Shown: positions 1-9,285, counted from the first letter of the stretch. The stretch: DNA of 50,150 bases from Acidobacteriota bacterium (GCA_013203475.1 JABMNV010000043.1:1-50150), one strand, 5' to 3'. Numbers and translations are program-made. The notes: generated from the sequence alone by a model not told the origin.

Positions 1-144
1 CCCGGGGGGGCGCGACCCTGCTCCAGTAACCGCAGGGCGTTGGCGAGTTTCAATCCACGCGCCCCCGGGGGGGCGCGACGCGAGTTGTTTGTGTCATCTG
101 CTGTCTCCCTTGTTTCAATCCACGCGCCCCCGGGGGGGCGCGAC
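1..144 (-). CRISPR. Type I-C CRISPR array, leader-proximal end
   Basis: Two complete identical 33-bp repeats lie at 47-79 and 112-144, and the last 16 bp of a third occupy 1-16. The spacers between them are 30 bp (17-46) and 32 bp (80-111). Read on the minus strand the repeat begins GTCGCG and ends GTGGATTGAAAC, the classic type I-C repeat end. The core is a run of seven C followed by five G, flanked by CGCG on both sides, so the crRNA repeat can fold into a pure G:C hairpin with a 3' tail that becomes the 5' handle after Cas5 cleavage. The array is downstream of cas2 and on the same strand as the cas operon. It continues past the left window edge, so the total spacer number is unknown. Confidence 0.97.
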
Positions 145-320
145 CCCGGCCAGTCTAACTGATTCAAAGTGAGTCACTTATGGCCGCAAATCCGCGAACT
201 CACCCAAATCCAGCGTGATTGAGCATGCGCGACGCCAAGTGATCCAACATGTTCAGAACTGTCAATGACTTAGGCCCGCGCGAACCTTCGGCGACGACCA
301 CGACTGCTTGGGGTTCGCGC
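145..320 (-). promoter_or_regulatory. CRISPR leader region
   Basis: This non-coding stretch lies between the cas2 stop and the first repeat (112-144) and is where the type I-C leader is expected. Its base composition is more mixed than the flanking coding DNA. A perfect inverted repeat, AAGTGA-G-TCACTT, lies at 167-179, 22 bp from the first repeat. No convincing -35/-10 pair was identified. The role as leader is inferred from position and array orientation. Confidence 0.6.
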
Positions 321-611
321 TCAGGCGATCAATGGCCCTTTCATGTCCACGCTAGGCTTCACTCCGAGATGTTCGATCCGCCGCTTCCAGTTGCTTCCGA
401 GCAAGTAGAACCGCAGACTGTCTTCCTTGAGATCGACGACATCCAATAGGCGCGCCTTTAGCGTAGCGAACTGAGCAGGGTCGACATCGCACTCGAACAC
501 TGAGTGCTGAACCCGCTGCCCAAACCCCACGCAGGTCTTCGAAACGCGGCTTAAGCGGTTCCGCCCTTCAGGGGTACGGGTACTGACGTCATAGGTCACT
601 AGGACCAGCAT
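321..611 (-). CDS. cas2: CRISPR-associated endonuclease Cas2 (type I-C)
   Basis: This 96-residue protein is the usual size for Cas2. It forms the structural core of the Cas1-Cas2 integrase that inserts new spacers. The N-terminus MLVLVTYDVST is the ferredoxin-fold beta-strand carrying the conserved aspartate (D8). The motif QHSVFECDVD and the C-terminal NWKRRIEHLG are typical of the I-C Cas2 group. It starts only 3 bp after the cas1 stop, with GGAG seven nt upstream of the ATG, so it is translated from the cas operon mRNA. It is the last gene before the leader and array. Confidence 0.97.
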   Translation of the reverse strand: MLVLVTYDVSTRTPEGRNRLSRVSKTCVGFGQRVQHSVFECDVDPAQFATLKARLLDVVDLKEDSLRFYLLGSNWKRRIEHLGVKPSVDMKGPLIA

Positions 612-614
612 GCG

Positions 615-1646
615 CTATCTCCAGAGGAATGATGGATACGCGTCGAGGTCGCCTCTCAAGTGGCGAGCGAGTAACAGGGCCTGCACATAGATCAAATGCC
701 CGATAGTGACCTGCTCAGCGAGAAATGGATGCAACAATTCCTCGAGTTTTCGCTTCTGGTAGGCGGCGATCACCTGTTTCCGTGTGCTGTCGTTCATTAC
801 CACGCCGCCGACGGGGGTCTCTACAAAGCCCTCGGCTGATATTTGCTCCCGATTGATGAGAGACAAGACCAGCCGATCTGCCAGGAACGTCCGAAATTCC
901 TCCATGAGGTCCAATGCCAGTGAGGGCCTGCCTGGGCGATCGCGGTGGAGGAATCCGACCTGGGAATCAAGCCCCGCGGCTTCAAGCGCGGCCCTGGCAT
1001 CGTGCATCAGGAGCGTGTACACGAACGACAAGGCGGCATTGACATTGTCACGTGGGGGCCGCCGGCTGCGTCCTCTGAACTCGAAATCACCAGGTCTACT
1101 GATCAAGAGCCGGAACACGGAGAAGTACGTCCTGCCGGCGTCACCCTCGACCCCGCGGAGGCCGTCGAGGTCTGCTACGTGCCGGGCTGACAGAGCACTG
1201 GCGGCCAGGCTTCGGATAGCCCGACCAACGTCTCCATCGCCAGCGCACTGCGGCACATCACGAACCGCGCGTTGCAGGACCGTTCGCGAATTCAGGATCT
1301 TGGCTAGGACCATCGGCCGCGCGAGCTCCAAGCAACTCTCGTCGACCCGGTCCGCTCGTCGGTACTGCTCACGTCGGAGCAACACATTCCCCGGTGTGCA
1401 ACCAGACACCCGGGCCAGGAACCGGCCGCGCTCAGAGAGGTACGTGACTGCAATACCCGTCTCGGCGCATCGTCCCAACAGCCTCGGACTGACACCGACG
1501 TTTCCAAAACAACAAATTCCGCCGAGGTGATGGAGCGGGACGCGCAGCACGGTCTTCCTCTCGACCTGCACCGCAAGCGCATCCCCCTCCTTCCTGAGGT
1601 AGGCGCCTTGAGTCGTCACGAACAGGGTATTCAAGTGCTGTCGCAT
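615..1646 (-). CDS. cas1: CRISPR-associated endonuclease Cas1 (type I-C)
   Basis: The 343-residue product is the metal-dependent integrase that, with Cas2, inserts protospacers at the leader end. The N-terminal beta domain (about 1-100) is followed by the helical catalytic domain. Likely metal ligands are E167 in GVEGDAGR, H234 in VGFLHRDRPGR, and the acidic residues D246/E249-E250 in LALDLMEEF. All expected motifs are present, so the protein looks intact. A Shine-Dalgarno AGGAAG lies 5 nt before the ATG, in the 9-bp gap after cas4. Gene order cas4-cas1-cas2 is standard for type I-C. Confidence 0.98.
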   Translation of the reverse strand: MRQHLNTLFVTTQGAYLRKEGDALAVQVERKTVLRVPLHHLGGICCFGNVGVSPRLLGRCAETGIAVTYLSERGRFLARVSGCTPGNVLLRREQYRRADRVDESCLELARPMVLAKILNSRTVLQRAVRDVPQCAGDGDVGRAIRSLAASALSARHVADLDGLRGVEGDAGRTYFSVFRLLISRPGDFEFRGRSRRPPRDNVNAALSFVYTLLMHDARAALEAAGLDSQVGFLHRDRPGRPSLALDLMEEFRTFLADRLVLSLINREQISAEGFVETPVGGVVMNDSTRKQVIAAYQKRKLEELLHPFLAEQVTIGHLIYVQALLLARHLRGDLDAYPSFLWR

Positions 1647-1655
1647 CGGTTCTTC

Positions 1656-2288
1656 CTACTCCGCCTGTAGAATCATCTCCACTGCGTCGTCCAGATATCG
1701 CCGGGCCGTCGCCCTCGCCTTCAGGGCTCCAGGTATGCACTGGTGCAAGAGCGAGCACCGATCACACTTCAGCTCTCGGCGGGCGATAGGGGTCCTACCG
1801 TGAGAGATCAACTCATGGAGTCGGGCCGCAGCCGCCTCCGTCCGGGCGCGCAACTCGACCGAAAAAATCACCTCCACACGTCTCCGGATGGTGCCGTAGA
1901 ACAGTTCGCCAGCAGGCACGTGGCAGGAGAGCATTTCCTCGAGGCACATCGCTTGGGCACAGAGCTGAACTTCATCAGCATCGTGGGCCTTTGGGCGGCC
2001 GCGCTTGTACTCGATTGGGTGCGGCGGGCCGCCTGGGTCGAACTCCACCATATCTGCAATACCGAACAGGCCCAGTCGCTGCGAACACAGTTGCAGTCCC
2101 CGCTCGTGCCGAATGGCTCCCCTTACCGTCTTTCCGGCCTCGTGAACACGCTCATGCAACAGTCGCCCCTCAACAGTTCGGCGATTCTCAGCCCACAATC
2201 CCTCAAGGTGGATCAGAGCACACTGCCGTTCGCAGAACTGCAGGTGCTGCAGCGCAGAAATCGGCAGGAGATCGCGGTCCTCTTCCAT
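1656..2288 (-). CDS. cas4: CRISPR-associated exonuclease Cas4
   Basis: This 210-residue RecB-family nuclease trims prespacers and checks the PAM for the Cas1-Cas2 complex. The nuclease motifs are H45 in HERVHEAG, D79 in GIADMVEF, and E93/K95 in PIEYKRGRPK. Four cysteines suited to an Fe-S cluster are C19 (FCERQC) and C175, C178 and C184 (KCDRCSLLHQC). The length is normal for I-C Cas4. It sits 11 bp after cas7 and 9 bp before cas1. GGGAG directly abuts the ATG, so translation may be partly coupled to cas7. Confidence 0.97.
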   Translation of the reverse strand: MEEDRDLLPISALQHLQFCERQCALIHLEGLWAENRRTVEGRLLHERVHEAGKTVRGAIRHERGLQLCSQRLGLFGIADMVEFDPGGPPHPIEYKRGRPKAHDADEVQLCAQAMCLEEMLSCHVPAGELFYGTIRRRVEVIFSVELRARTEAAAARLHELISHGRTPIARRELKCDRCSLLHQCIPGALKARATARRYLDDAVEMILQAE

Positions 2289-2299
2289 CTCCCGAACCG

Positions 2300-3211
2300 C
2301 TACATCAGCGGCATGTCGATGGTCTCGACGCCCTGGGGCGACTGGCCGGTCACAACCGCGTAGTCGGAGAAGTCGCGCGGCGGCTTTGCTTCATCCTTCC
2401 GACTGACGGTCACGAGGTCGAAGAGCATATGCGCAGGCGCGTTTCCAAGCTCGCCGGCGTGCTTGAACACGATCAGCTTTCGAAGCGACATCAGGCCGCG
2501 AGCCGCACTCCGATCGTGCTCAAACATGCCCTTGACGGCCTCCCAGAAGACCCCAAGGTCCTCCTCAGAAAAGCCCGTCTGTCTCGCTAACTGTGAGGAG
2601 ATGAAACCATGGGCGCGGTAGAGCCCGTACGGCACGGTGTTCTTCCGCCCCATGGTGCGGTTGTCGCCACCCTGCTTCTCGGCTTCTGCCTCCGTCGCCA
2701 CGGCCATGCGGGTGATTGAGTGTTCGAGCGCGACGATCGGGTCGATGGACCGGGCAAAGGTGAGCTGCACCGGCCCACGGACCTGGCCCGCGTTGGCCCC
2801 AGTCGACATGACGGCGCCGAAGGTCCGTACATCGAAGAAGGTGCGCTGCATCTGCCCCCGCGCTGCCTCCACCTCGCTGCCCTGCCCCTGGTCCTCCTTG
2901 TTCCGCTTCTTGCCGTCCTTCTCGCTCTTCGGCGGCTTCGTGAGGTCAATCTTGAGGTCGGCGTAGGCGCTGTCGATCAGGCGATTCAGCACGCCTTTCT
3001 CCTTCACGAAGATGTCCAGTCCGGCTTGCCCGCTACGAGTCAGAAGGACGTAGTTGCGAATTTTCCGCTTGAGGCACACGTCGGTCACGATGCCGTGGTT
3101 TGTCTCAGGGTCCACCCGGGGCAGGTTCCCGGCGTCTGGATCCCCATTCGGATTCCCGTCCTTCACATCGAAGAGGAGCACGAAGTCGTAGCGGTTCTTG
3201 ATTTCGGTCAT
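2300..3211 (-). CDS. cas7: Type I-C Cascade backbone subunit Cas7 (Csd2)
   Basis: This 303-residue RAMP protein forms the crRNA-binding filament of the I-C Cascade. The N-terminus shows the Csd2 signature [16 protein letters not shown] followed by [19 protein letters not shown], and [16 protein letters not shown] and [12 protein letters not shown] occur in the middle. A charged, lysine-rich segment at about 92-115 is probably a surface loop. The strong ribosome site AAGGAGG lies 7 nt before the ATG, inside the end of cas8c. The cas8c stop and cas7 start overlap by one base (TAATG), which fits translational coupling and the high copy number of Cas7 in the complex. Confidence 0.97.
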   Translation of the reverse strand: MTEIKNRYDFVLLFDVKDGNPNGDPDAGNLPRVDPETNHGIVTDVCLKRKIRNYVLLTRSGQAGLDIFVKEKGVLNRLIDSAYADLKIDLTKPPKSEKDGKKRNKEDQGQGSEVEAARGQMQRTFFDVRTFGAVMSTGANAGQVRGPVQLTFARSIDPIVALEHSITRMAVATEAEAEKQGGDNRTMGRKNTVPYGLYRAHGFISSQLARQTGFSEEDLGVFWEAVKGMFEHDRSAARGLMSLRKLIVFKHAGELGNAPAHMLFDLVTVSRKDEAKPPRDFSDYAVVTGQSPQGVETIDMPLM

Positions 3212-3588
3212 TACACGGCCTCCTTGGTGGCGTCCTTCTTCGTGAAGAAGGCATCTCGTTGGTGGTAGTACCCGATGGCGAACATGCCCTGATCGGCGAG
3301 GGAGAAAAGGGCAGGGAACCGTTTCGCCGGCAAAGCGCTCACGATGTCTTGGATCCTCCGTTCGATCCCGAAGCCTCGGTTCTCGGCCTTGGCTTTGGAC
3401 ACATGGTGCTGGGTAAGCCTCAAGAGACGCGGGAACACCGTCCCCGGTGAGGTCGAAGCAGCAGTGAAGTACCGGTCACGGATCGTCGCGTTGAGCCCGG
3501 GGAGGGCGTTTTCCTGAGCCTTCTCGAGCGTCGCGAAGAGCCTGCCGAGTAGATAGGCTTGGTCAATATTCAGTGCATCCAGACTCAC
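3211..3588 (-). CDS. cas11c: Predicted Cas11c small subunit from an internal start in cas8c
   Basis: Inside cas8c an in-frame GTG (3586-3588) is preceded at 3595-3600 by a perfect AAGGAG with 6-nt spacing. Starting there gives a 125-residue, mostly helical protein (beginning [18 protein letters not shown]) that ends at the cas8c stop. It is established that type I-C systems make their small subunit Cas11c from an internal site near the 3' end of cas8c, at about this size. What is seen is the ribosome site, start codon, frame and length. That it is used here is an inference. Cas11 subunits line the target strand in the Cascade belly. Confidence 0.75.
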   Translation of the reverse strand: MSLDALNIDQAYLLGRLFATLEKAQENALPGLNATIRDRYFTAASTSPGTVFPRLLRLTQHHVSKAKAENRGFGIERRIQDIVSALPAKRFPALFSLADQGMFAIGYYHQRDAFFTKKDATKEAV

Positions 3589-4983
3589 ATCGGTCTCCTT
3601 CAGTCGTGGTGGGGACAGGTTTACGAGGCACGCCTTGATGATGGCTGCTCGCGAAAACGCCAGGTACTCTTTGTCGTCCCGGCGGAATCGCAATAGCGCG
3701 TGCCGGAGAAGGTCTGCGGGAAGTGCTCGCCCCCAGAGCGCCGACATCGTGAGCCGCGAGGAGATGCTCGGCGGCAGTTCGGCATTGCCAGGTGGATCGA
3801 GCGACTTCAGGATCCGCGGTATCGTCGGGCTCTCTTCGGTGCTTCCCCGCTTCAGTGAGAGCGCCCTGAACCAGTGCCGGACGTTGGCTTTCGCGTCGGC
3901 CACGCTGGTGTTGAAGGAACCGCGCACCACCGCGCGCGCCGCATTGCCGGATAGGATGACCCCAAATAGACCGACCGTATCGTCGTCTGCAGCCGGCGCG
4001 GTGAGCCTCTTCCACGGAGCCTCGACAATAAGCTCGACTTTTCCTTCTGCCAATGAAGCACCGACGACCGACCGCCGCTTCTTGGGTTTCGCCGCGTCCT
4101 CGTCCTTAGAGACAAATGGTGGGTCCAGCGTGGCCACAAGCTCGTCGGCGAATGGGCTGTCTGCGTCGGTCCAGGCAAGGAGTACCGCGCCCTGACCCAG
4201 CCGAATGCCTGATCGGTGAGGCCTGGTATCTGTCCCCGCTAGCATGAAGTTGAGCGCCGTGCTGTACGCGACTGCGGCCTCCTTGGAAATTGGCGCGTTG
4301 TCGCCCTGGGTCAGGCCATGCGATGCGAAGGCATCTCCGTTGAAAGACACCAGACTAGTTCCACTGCTCTGGCCGTTCGGGACGCGTTTCAGCACAGGGT
4401 GCAGGCGGGCCGTAGGCCCGCGGCGTCCTGTTACCAGGCAACGCACGCGCCCTTTGGACAGCGACCGGCTTCCGCTGACCATGGTAGCCCGAACAAGCGG
4501 TCGTTGGTGAACTGGCTCGGTATCGGTAACGAGCTGAAATCCGAGCAGCTCGGAACCCGTCCACGTCGCTTGGGACCTCGCAGCGGCCTGCCTGGCTTGG
4601 GTGTCGCAAAGGAACGCAAGCGTCCCTTCAATTCCGGCATCCCCCTCGACGGCCTCAGACAGTTCCTCCACGCGCTTCCGGAATGCTTCAGCGCACTGGG
4701 CAAGACGGTCCGAGCCCTTCCTGTCGTCCCCCACGCCAAGTACGTACTTGGCGTTGTCCACCAAGAGGCTTGCCGACACCCCACTGGTTCGCTTGGGTAG
4801 TCGGGGGATCTCCATCACAGCACCAACGAGCTTCTTGCCCTTCTTCTCACGACGATCGACCAAACCAAGGAATTGTCCCCGCTCGTTGATGTGAACGAGA
4901 AAGTCCACTGCCTTCTGCTCGAACGCTATGTCGTCAACGAGCCGCTTTCGTTCGGCGAACCGAACAAGTGATGCTAGCAGCAT
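3211..4983 (-). CDS. cas8c: Type I-C Cascade large subunit Cas8c (Csd1)
   Basis: The roughly 590-residue product is the PAM-recognising large subunit of the I-C complex. The family assignment rests on length, operon position between cas5 and cas7, and Csd1-like stretches such as [36 protein letters not shown] and [16 protein letters not shown] codon at 4984-4986 would add one residue. The ATG at 4981-4983 is preferred because it overlaps the cas5 stop by one base (TGATG). The C-terminal quarter also appears to be translated on its own as Cas11c. No frameshift is seen. Confidence 0.96.
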   Translation of the reverse strand: MLLASLVRFAERKRLVDDIAFEQKAVDFLVHINERGQFLGLVDRREKKGKKLVGAVMEIPRLPKRTSGVSASLLVDNAKYVLGVGDDRKGSDRLAQCAEAFRKRVEELSEAVEGDAGIEGTLAFLCDTQARQAAARSQATWTGSELLGFQLVTDTEPVHQRPLVRATMVSGSRSLSKGRVRCLVTGRRGPTARLHPVLKRVPNGQSSGTSLVSFNGDAFASHGLTQGDNAPISKEAAVAYSTALNFMLAGTDTRPHRSGIRLGQGAVLLAWTDADSPFADELVATLDPPFVSKDEDAAKPKKRRSVVGASLAEGKVELIVEAPWKRLTAPAADDDTVGLFGVILSGNAARAVVRGSFNTSVADAKANVRHWFRALSLKRGSTEESPTIPRILKSLDPPGNAELPPSISSRLTMSALWGRALPADLLRHALLRFRRDDKEYLAFSRAAIIKACLVNLSPPRLKETDVSLDALNIDQAYLLGRLFATLEKAQENALPGLNATIRDRYFTAASTSPGTVFPRLLRLTQHHVSKAKAENRGFGIERRIQDIVSALPAKRFPALFSLADQGMFAIGYYHQRDAFFTKKDATKEAV

Positions 4984-5636
4984 CAATGCCCCCCGTTCTC
5001 GGCAAGGACGTCCGACAGCGCTGGCACACGGAGCACACCAGACTGAAGAAATGCCTCAAAGAAGAGCGGCTTCGGAGGCGCTGTCCTGAAATCAAAGTCG
5101 TAGAACATCAATCCGAGTGGACGTCGGACCTTCGCCAGCGCTGGGTCCACCGTGATAGTCTCGGCCACGGGCCGGATGTCCGCTGCGAATTCGCGACATC
5201 CTAGGTACGGTTGCTGGAAGCACTGGCCTTTCGCGAGGCGACGCTCAAACATCTCCTCGAACTTCCCGACGTTGTCCTGGGCACCAGCCTTCTCCGTCAT
5301 CACAAAGTGTGCCTTGACGACGTATGCCACGTCCCTAAGCGCGACCGTATTCCGCTGCGCCCGGTCTTCGTCAGCGAAGTACGCGCCCATTCGTGGTGAA
5401 GAGCGGCTATTCACTTCATTTCGGCGGAACGATACCCAGTCGATTGGGTTGAGAACGACGATTTCATCCGCTTGCCACGTGATCGCGGGCTTCCAGAGAA
5501 CGGCCTCAAGCGCTCCTCGGGCAGCAGAAGGCGTCATGACGTCGTAGCTGACGCGCTCAGTCTTCAGCTCCGGTCTGGTGAAGCACGCGAGCGGTCCAGC
5601 AATATGAACGAGAAAGTCTTTGGATCTGGTTCTCAT
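4983..5636 (-). CDS. cas5c: CRISPR-associated Cas5c, pre-crRNA endonuclease
   Basis: In type I-C this RAMP protein replaces Cas6: it cuts the pre-crRNA below the repeat hairpin and stays bound to the 5' handle. The product is 217 residues from the ATG at 5634-5636 (MRTRSKDFLVHIAGPLACF). Family motifs include YDVMTPSAARGALEAVLWKP and WVSFRRNEV. The open frame extends to a TTG at 5679-5681, but that lies inside cas3 and adds a non-conserved 15-residue tail, so the ATG 19 bp after the cas3 stop is preferred. The 3' end overlaps the cas8c ATG by one base. No cas6 is present, as expected for this subtype. Confidence 0.95.
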   Translation of the reverse strand: MRTRSKDFLVHIAGPLACFTRPELKTERVSYDVMTPSAARGALEAVLWKPAITWQADEIVVLNPIDWVSFRRNEVNSRSSPRMGAYFADEDRAQRNTVALRDVAYVVKAHFVMTEKAGAQDNVGKFEEMFERRLAKGQCFQQPYLGCREFAADIRPVAETITVDPALAKVRRPLGLMFYDFDFRTAPPKPLFFEAFLQSGVLRVPALSDVLAENGGH

Positions 5637-5655
5637 GTTCTTTGTATCCGTTTGC

Positions 5656-7911
5656 TCAGACGATGAAGTCTTCCGGTTCAAAGTTGCTCAGTCGCTCAGG
5701 CAGCAAGCCAAAGCGTGCGTCGTAGGCCATAGGGTTCTCCAGGACATGGATTGTATCGTCCACCAAGCGCAAGGCTGCCGCGGACTCAACCACCCGTCTA
5801 GGCAAATTGACGGTGAACCGCTGAAGTGCCCGCATTCGCGTCCGGGAGACACCGTGCCGCACAATCTCGTCTACCGCCGCGCAGGCCGCCGTGTTACCAG
5901 GCACGGGCTCAGTTAGGGGTGCTTCGCCATGGACGCGGAGGGCGATGACCACAGGCACCATGCCGCTCTCGATGAGGCGGAACGCCTGCGCGACTTCTCC
6001 GAACTTGCGCTCAGTACGCAGCTCCTGAATGTTCTGGCCACCCTCCATGCTGACGTTGGCGTAGAGACGCCGAAAGAAGTCCGCGTGGGTTTGCGGGGAA
6101 AACAGATCCAACTCCCGCCCGGCCGCCATCGCCGCACTTCGCATGACCTTCGTCACCGACAGCGCGGTGCGAAGCACGCCCGGAGGTGGTTCCGTCTCAG
6201 CCGTGAAAATAAATAACTGGCCGAGACCGCTGAGCCTGCCTTCACGGTTGCAGCGACCTGCTGCCTGCGCAAGCGCGTCAATACCAGCCATTGCGCGGAA
6301 GACCACCGGGAAATCAATGTCGACGCCAGCCTCCACGAGTTGCGTCGCGACGCAGCGGACAGGATGACCAGACTTGAGTCGCTTCTTCAGGTTGCCCAGC
6401 ACTGCGGATCGATGCGCCGGAGCCATCAAGGCCGTCAGGTGCAGCGCCTCGGTATCGCCCGCGATCTGGTCAAGGTGCTCGCACAGTACGCGGGCATCGG
6501 CACGACGATGGACGATGCTCAGTGACGAGGGATGCTGCGCGACGAACTGCGCAAGAGCGGAATACGGGACAGACGCTTCGCCCATGAACGTCGGGCAAAC
6601 ACGCTGGATCCGGCGAGGGAGGTCGAGGCTGGCAGGACAAATTTCGCGTACATTCTCCAAGAACCACCGCATCCCGCGGGGCAGTATGTCGCGGGTCCAC
6701 GCCGGCTGCGTCGCCGTTGAGATGACGAGGGTTGTTCCGAGGTCGCGGACTAGGGACGACACCATGTCGACAATCGGTGGCAAGAGCTTCGGCACCACGA
6801 CCTGGGCCTCATCGAGGACGAGGACGCTCCGAACGAGGGAGTGAAGCTTGCGCGCCTTCGAAGTGCGGTTGGCGAAGAGGCTTTCGAAAAGCTGGACTGT
6901 TGTGGTCACGACGATAGGCGCGTCCCAGTTCTCGCTGGCCAGTCGGTTGCGCGGCGTCTCTTTGGCTGAGTCGATGGCGCTGTGGTGCTCGACAACGTTC
7001 TCCGCGCCAAAGACACGTCGGTATTCGTCGGCCGTCTGCTCAATGATCGATGTAAAGGGAATAGCCACGATCACACGGTCCAGGCCGTGCAACTCGGCGT
7101 GACGCAGCGCGAACGCCATCGACGCCAGGGTCTTGCCGCCCCCCGTCGGAACCGTCAGAGAGAAGGCGCCAGGCCTGAGCTCCGCAGCGGTGGTGCAGGC
7201 ACGGCGCACGTCCTGCCGAACATCGTGAACGGCCCCGGCACCGGCCTTCGCCTTCTTGTCGAGGTAAACATCGAGCGTCATCCGAAGGTCAGATAGGCTG
7301 GCGAACCCTCCACGTGCCGACTCGCTGTCGCCGTCGTGAAACGTTTCGGTGTCGAGGAAGTCGGCATCGCAGAGCGCAGAAAACAACAGTCTCACGAAAA
7401 ACTCGAACGCCAGCGCGTCGTCCGCTTCAGTGCCGCGATCGGTCCAAGTCGGCAGTTCGAGAGCTGACGGTGCCGCTTGCAGGATCTCAGAGGGAGGCTC
7501 CTTCTCAAGCACCCGGTCGAGGAGTTCCCGTTTTCTCCTAAGCCGGTCGTTAAGATCCGCTTCGTCTGAGAGGCCCGCGTGGTGGCCGGCAATGCACCAT
7601 GCGAGGGCCCAGCCAACGTCGTCACCAATCCGTTCCCTGGCGAGGAGGGCGCCAGCCGTCGAATGGTCGCGGGGACCGCCTTCAGCTTCGATGTGCGCTT
7701 CCAGCCCGTATACCCCATGGATCATGGTCTGGAAATCCCCAGAGAACTTCCCGAGGTCGTGCCAACGCCCGGCCAACCCTCCGCATTCGGCAGCGCCGAA
7801 ACGCGCACCCAATTTTCGAGCGAGCTGTTCCACGCCGCGCAGGTGGTCGACCAAAAGGTGGAGCCTCCCATCCTTGTCTATGTGCGCGAGAGGAACGTGC
7901 GTGTTCGCCAT
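5656..7911 (-). CDS. cas3: CRISPR-associated helicase-nuclease Cas3
   Basis: This 751-residue effector is recruited by Cascade after R-loop formation and unwinds and degrades the target. The N-terminal HD nuclease shows H23, HD at 51-52 (RWHDLGK), H83 (RDHSTAG) and H110/H111 (AGHHAGLSD). The SF2 helicase follows: Walker A VPTGGGKT at 254-261, DEAQ at 367-370, STATQ at 398-402, and late motifs VEAGVDIDFP and QAAGRCNREG. An upstream ATG at 7983 is in frame, but the ATG at 7911 has AGGAG seven nt upstream and a normal HD-domain start, so it is chosen. This is the first gene of the operon. Confidence 0.96.
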   Translation of the reverse strand: MANTHVPLAHIDKDGRLHLLVDHLRGVEQLARKLGARFGAAECGGLAGRWHDLGKFSGDFQTMIHGVYGLEAHIEAEGGPRDHSTAGALLARERIGDDVGWALAWCIAGHHAGLSDEADLNDRLRRKRELLDRVLEKEPPSEILQAAPSALELPTWTDRGTEADDALAFEFFVRLLFSALCDADFLDTETFHDGDSESARGGFASLSDLRMTLDVYLDKKAKAGAGAVHDVRQDVRRACTTAAELRPGAFSLTVPTGGGKTLASMAFALRHAELHGLDRVIVAIPFTSIIEQTADEYRRVFGAENVVEHHSAIDSAKETPRNRLASENWDAPIVVTTTVQLFESLFANRTSKARKLHSLVRSVLVLDEAQVVVPKLLPPIVDMVSSLVRDLGTTLVISTATQPAWTRDILPRGMRWFLENVREICPASLDLPRRIQRVCPTFMGEASVPYSALAQFVAQHPSSLSIVHRRADARVLCEHLDQIAGDTEALHLTALMAPAHRSAVLGNLKKRLKSGHPVRCVATQLVEAGVDIDFPVVFRAMAGIDALAQAAGRCNREGRLSGLGQLFIFTAETEPPPGVLRTALSVTKVMRSAAMAAGRELDLFSPQTHADFFRRLYANVSMEGGQNIQELRTERKFGEVAQAFRLIESGMVPVVIALRVHGEAPLTEPVPGNTAACAAVDEIVRHGVSRTRMRALQRFTVNLPRRVVESAAALRLVDDTIHVLENPMAYDARFGLLPERLSNFEPEDFIV

Positions 7912-8220
7912 CCCAATACTCCTAGTGACACCAGGCACGACCGCGACGACCCGAGCAAAACTGGCCATGCGGGTCGAAGGCATCCTGACTGCGGTGGTAT
8001 CTGTTAACGTCCGACCTCTCCACAGCCTCTCGTCTAGTGTCGCGAGTCAGAGATTCGCCGCCATATTCCGGAGCGTGCCGTCCGCCTGGCCATGTGCCTC
8101 GCCGCGCTTGGTGCACACCGAACTTCAGAGACACGACACCAGTTCGACCAGTGCAATCGTATACTGGGAGGTGTGACAGGACAGGTCAACTGCACCTTCT
8201 GACTTCCGAACGAGGTTAAA
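7912..8220. other. Intergenic region upstream of cas3
   Basis: No gene is supported in these roughly 310 bp. The promoter of the cas operon must lie here or further upstream. The only candidate I could see on the minus strand is TTGACC (8184-8189) with TATACG (8158-8163), but the 20-bp spacing is long. The AGGAG of cas3 is at 7919-7923. Short open frames here lack ribosome sites and recognisable sequence. Confidence 0.35.
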
Positions 8221-9204
8221 TCAAGATGTCTCTAGAGCGGTTCGGCTGTGCTGCGCTCGACAGCGGCAGTGAAGGAAGCCCTGCTGCAGAAACCCACCGC
8301 GGAATGACTCAAGACCCGCTTGACCATCATCCGGGTTCTTCAGCTCGTCGACCTCGGTGAAACCGTCTGCGCTGACCGAAAAGGCCCTCAAGCGAAGCCG
8401 AGGATGGCCAGGCTGATCAAACTCCGATACCACCAGCCGGCGACGTTCGGCGTCGTACGCGATTCGGGTCTCGGTGGCGGTCACCCGTCGCGCCACGGCC
8501 TTTGCCGATGGAATGTCAGCCGCCACCAGATGGCGGTCGTGGGTGGCAAAGAGGTAATGGCCAGTCGGATCCGAATCGAGGTAGGCGGGCGTCACCAGTT
8601 TCGGCCAAGGCGCGAACGTATGCGTGGCGGCATCAATGACATACAGGCCAGACTTGTTGGCCACTGAAAAGCACAATTTGCTCGGGACGGTCTCAAACAT
8701 CGAGGCGTACCACCCTGGTAATTTGATCGTCGTGCTCCGCTCACCACTCTCGGCGTCGTAGACGACGAGTCCCGATTTGCTGGTGGGGACATACATTTCA
8801 CGCAGCGTCGGTTCATATGCGAGCCGGGCGGTGCGCCACTGACGTCCGCCCAGGATCTTCGGTGGCTTGCTGGAGCTCAGGTTGATGTAGCCGAGTTGAT
8901 CGGGCGTGGTGTAGAACAAACGGCCCGGTTCCGGCGCGACGTCGATCGTACCGATACTCTTGCGGAAGATCGGTCCTCTGATTCGCGGATCGGCGTCACG
9001 CACGTCGATCTATTACACACCCTGTTGCGACCCCGCATAGAGCCGCTGGTCCACTGGGTCGAACGCGAAGCTGGACAACGCCTGCCCATTGACGATGGAA
9101 GGCACGCGAGCCACCTGTGAGTAGGGCGCGGCATCGGCACGGCCGAAGACCACGCTGGTCGCCAGGAACACTACGGCAATTCGGAGCGAGAGGGACGTCG
9201 TCAT
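8221..9204 (-). pseudogene. Secreted beta-propeller (YVTN/WD40-like) protein, interrupted by two stops
   Basis: The ATG at 9202-9204 begins a clear signal peptide (MTTSLSLRIAVVFLATSVVF ending near DAA). Propeller-like sequence FAFDPVDQRLYAGSQQGV follows, then consecutive TAA and TAG codons (9013-9015, 9010-9012). The same frame then continues without a shift as IDVRDADPRIRG and blade-like repeats (VYDAESGERS, YVIDAATH, DSDPTGHYLFATHD) to 8221. Because the frame is unchanged across the stops, this is one gene split by two adjacent nonsense codons. The Cys/Arg-rich last 20 residues look unlike a propeller and may reflect a second lesion. It is downstream of the TonB receptor on the same strand, 82 bp away. 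Substrate unknown. Confidence 0.7.
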
Positions 9205-9285
9205 GCGTGGCACTGGTGTGCTCCCTGTCCCTGCGCGACAGTCCAGGCTAGCTGGCGAAGCCATTGTCCGCTACGGTGAAGTGGG

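Noticed and set aside
249-449. Short plus-strand open frame across the CRISPR leader and cas2
   Set aside because: Overlaps cas2 in antisense, lacks a ribosome site and resembles no known protein.
5637-5681. 15-residue N-terminal extension of Cas5c from a TTG
   Set aside because: Lies inside cas3, is not Cas5-like, and an ATG starts the RAMP domain 45 bp downstream.
1-7911. Missing cas6 as a sign of a broken CRISPR locus
   Set aside because: Type I-C systems normally lack cas6 because Cas5c processes the crRNA; the set of cas genes is complete.
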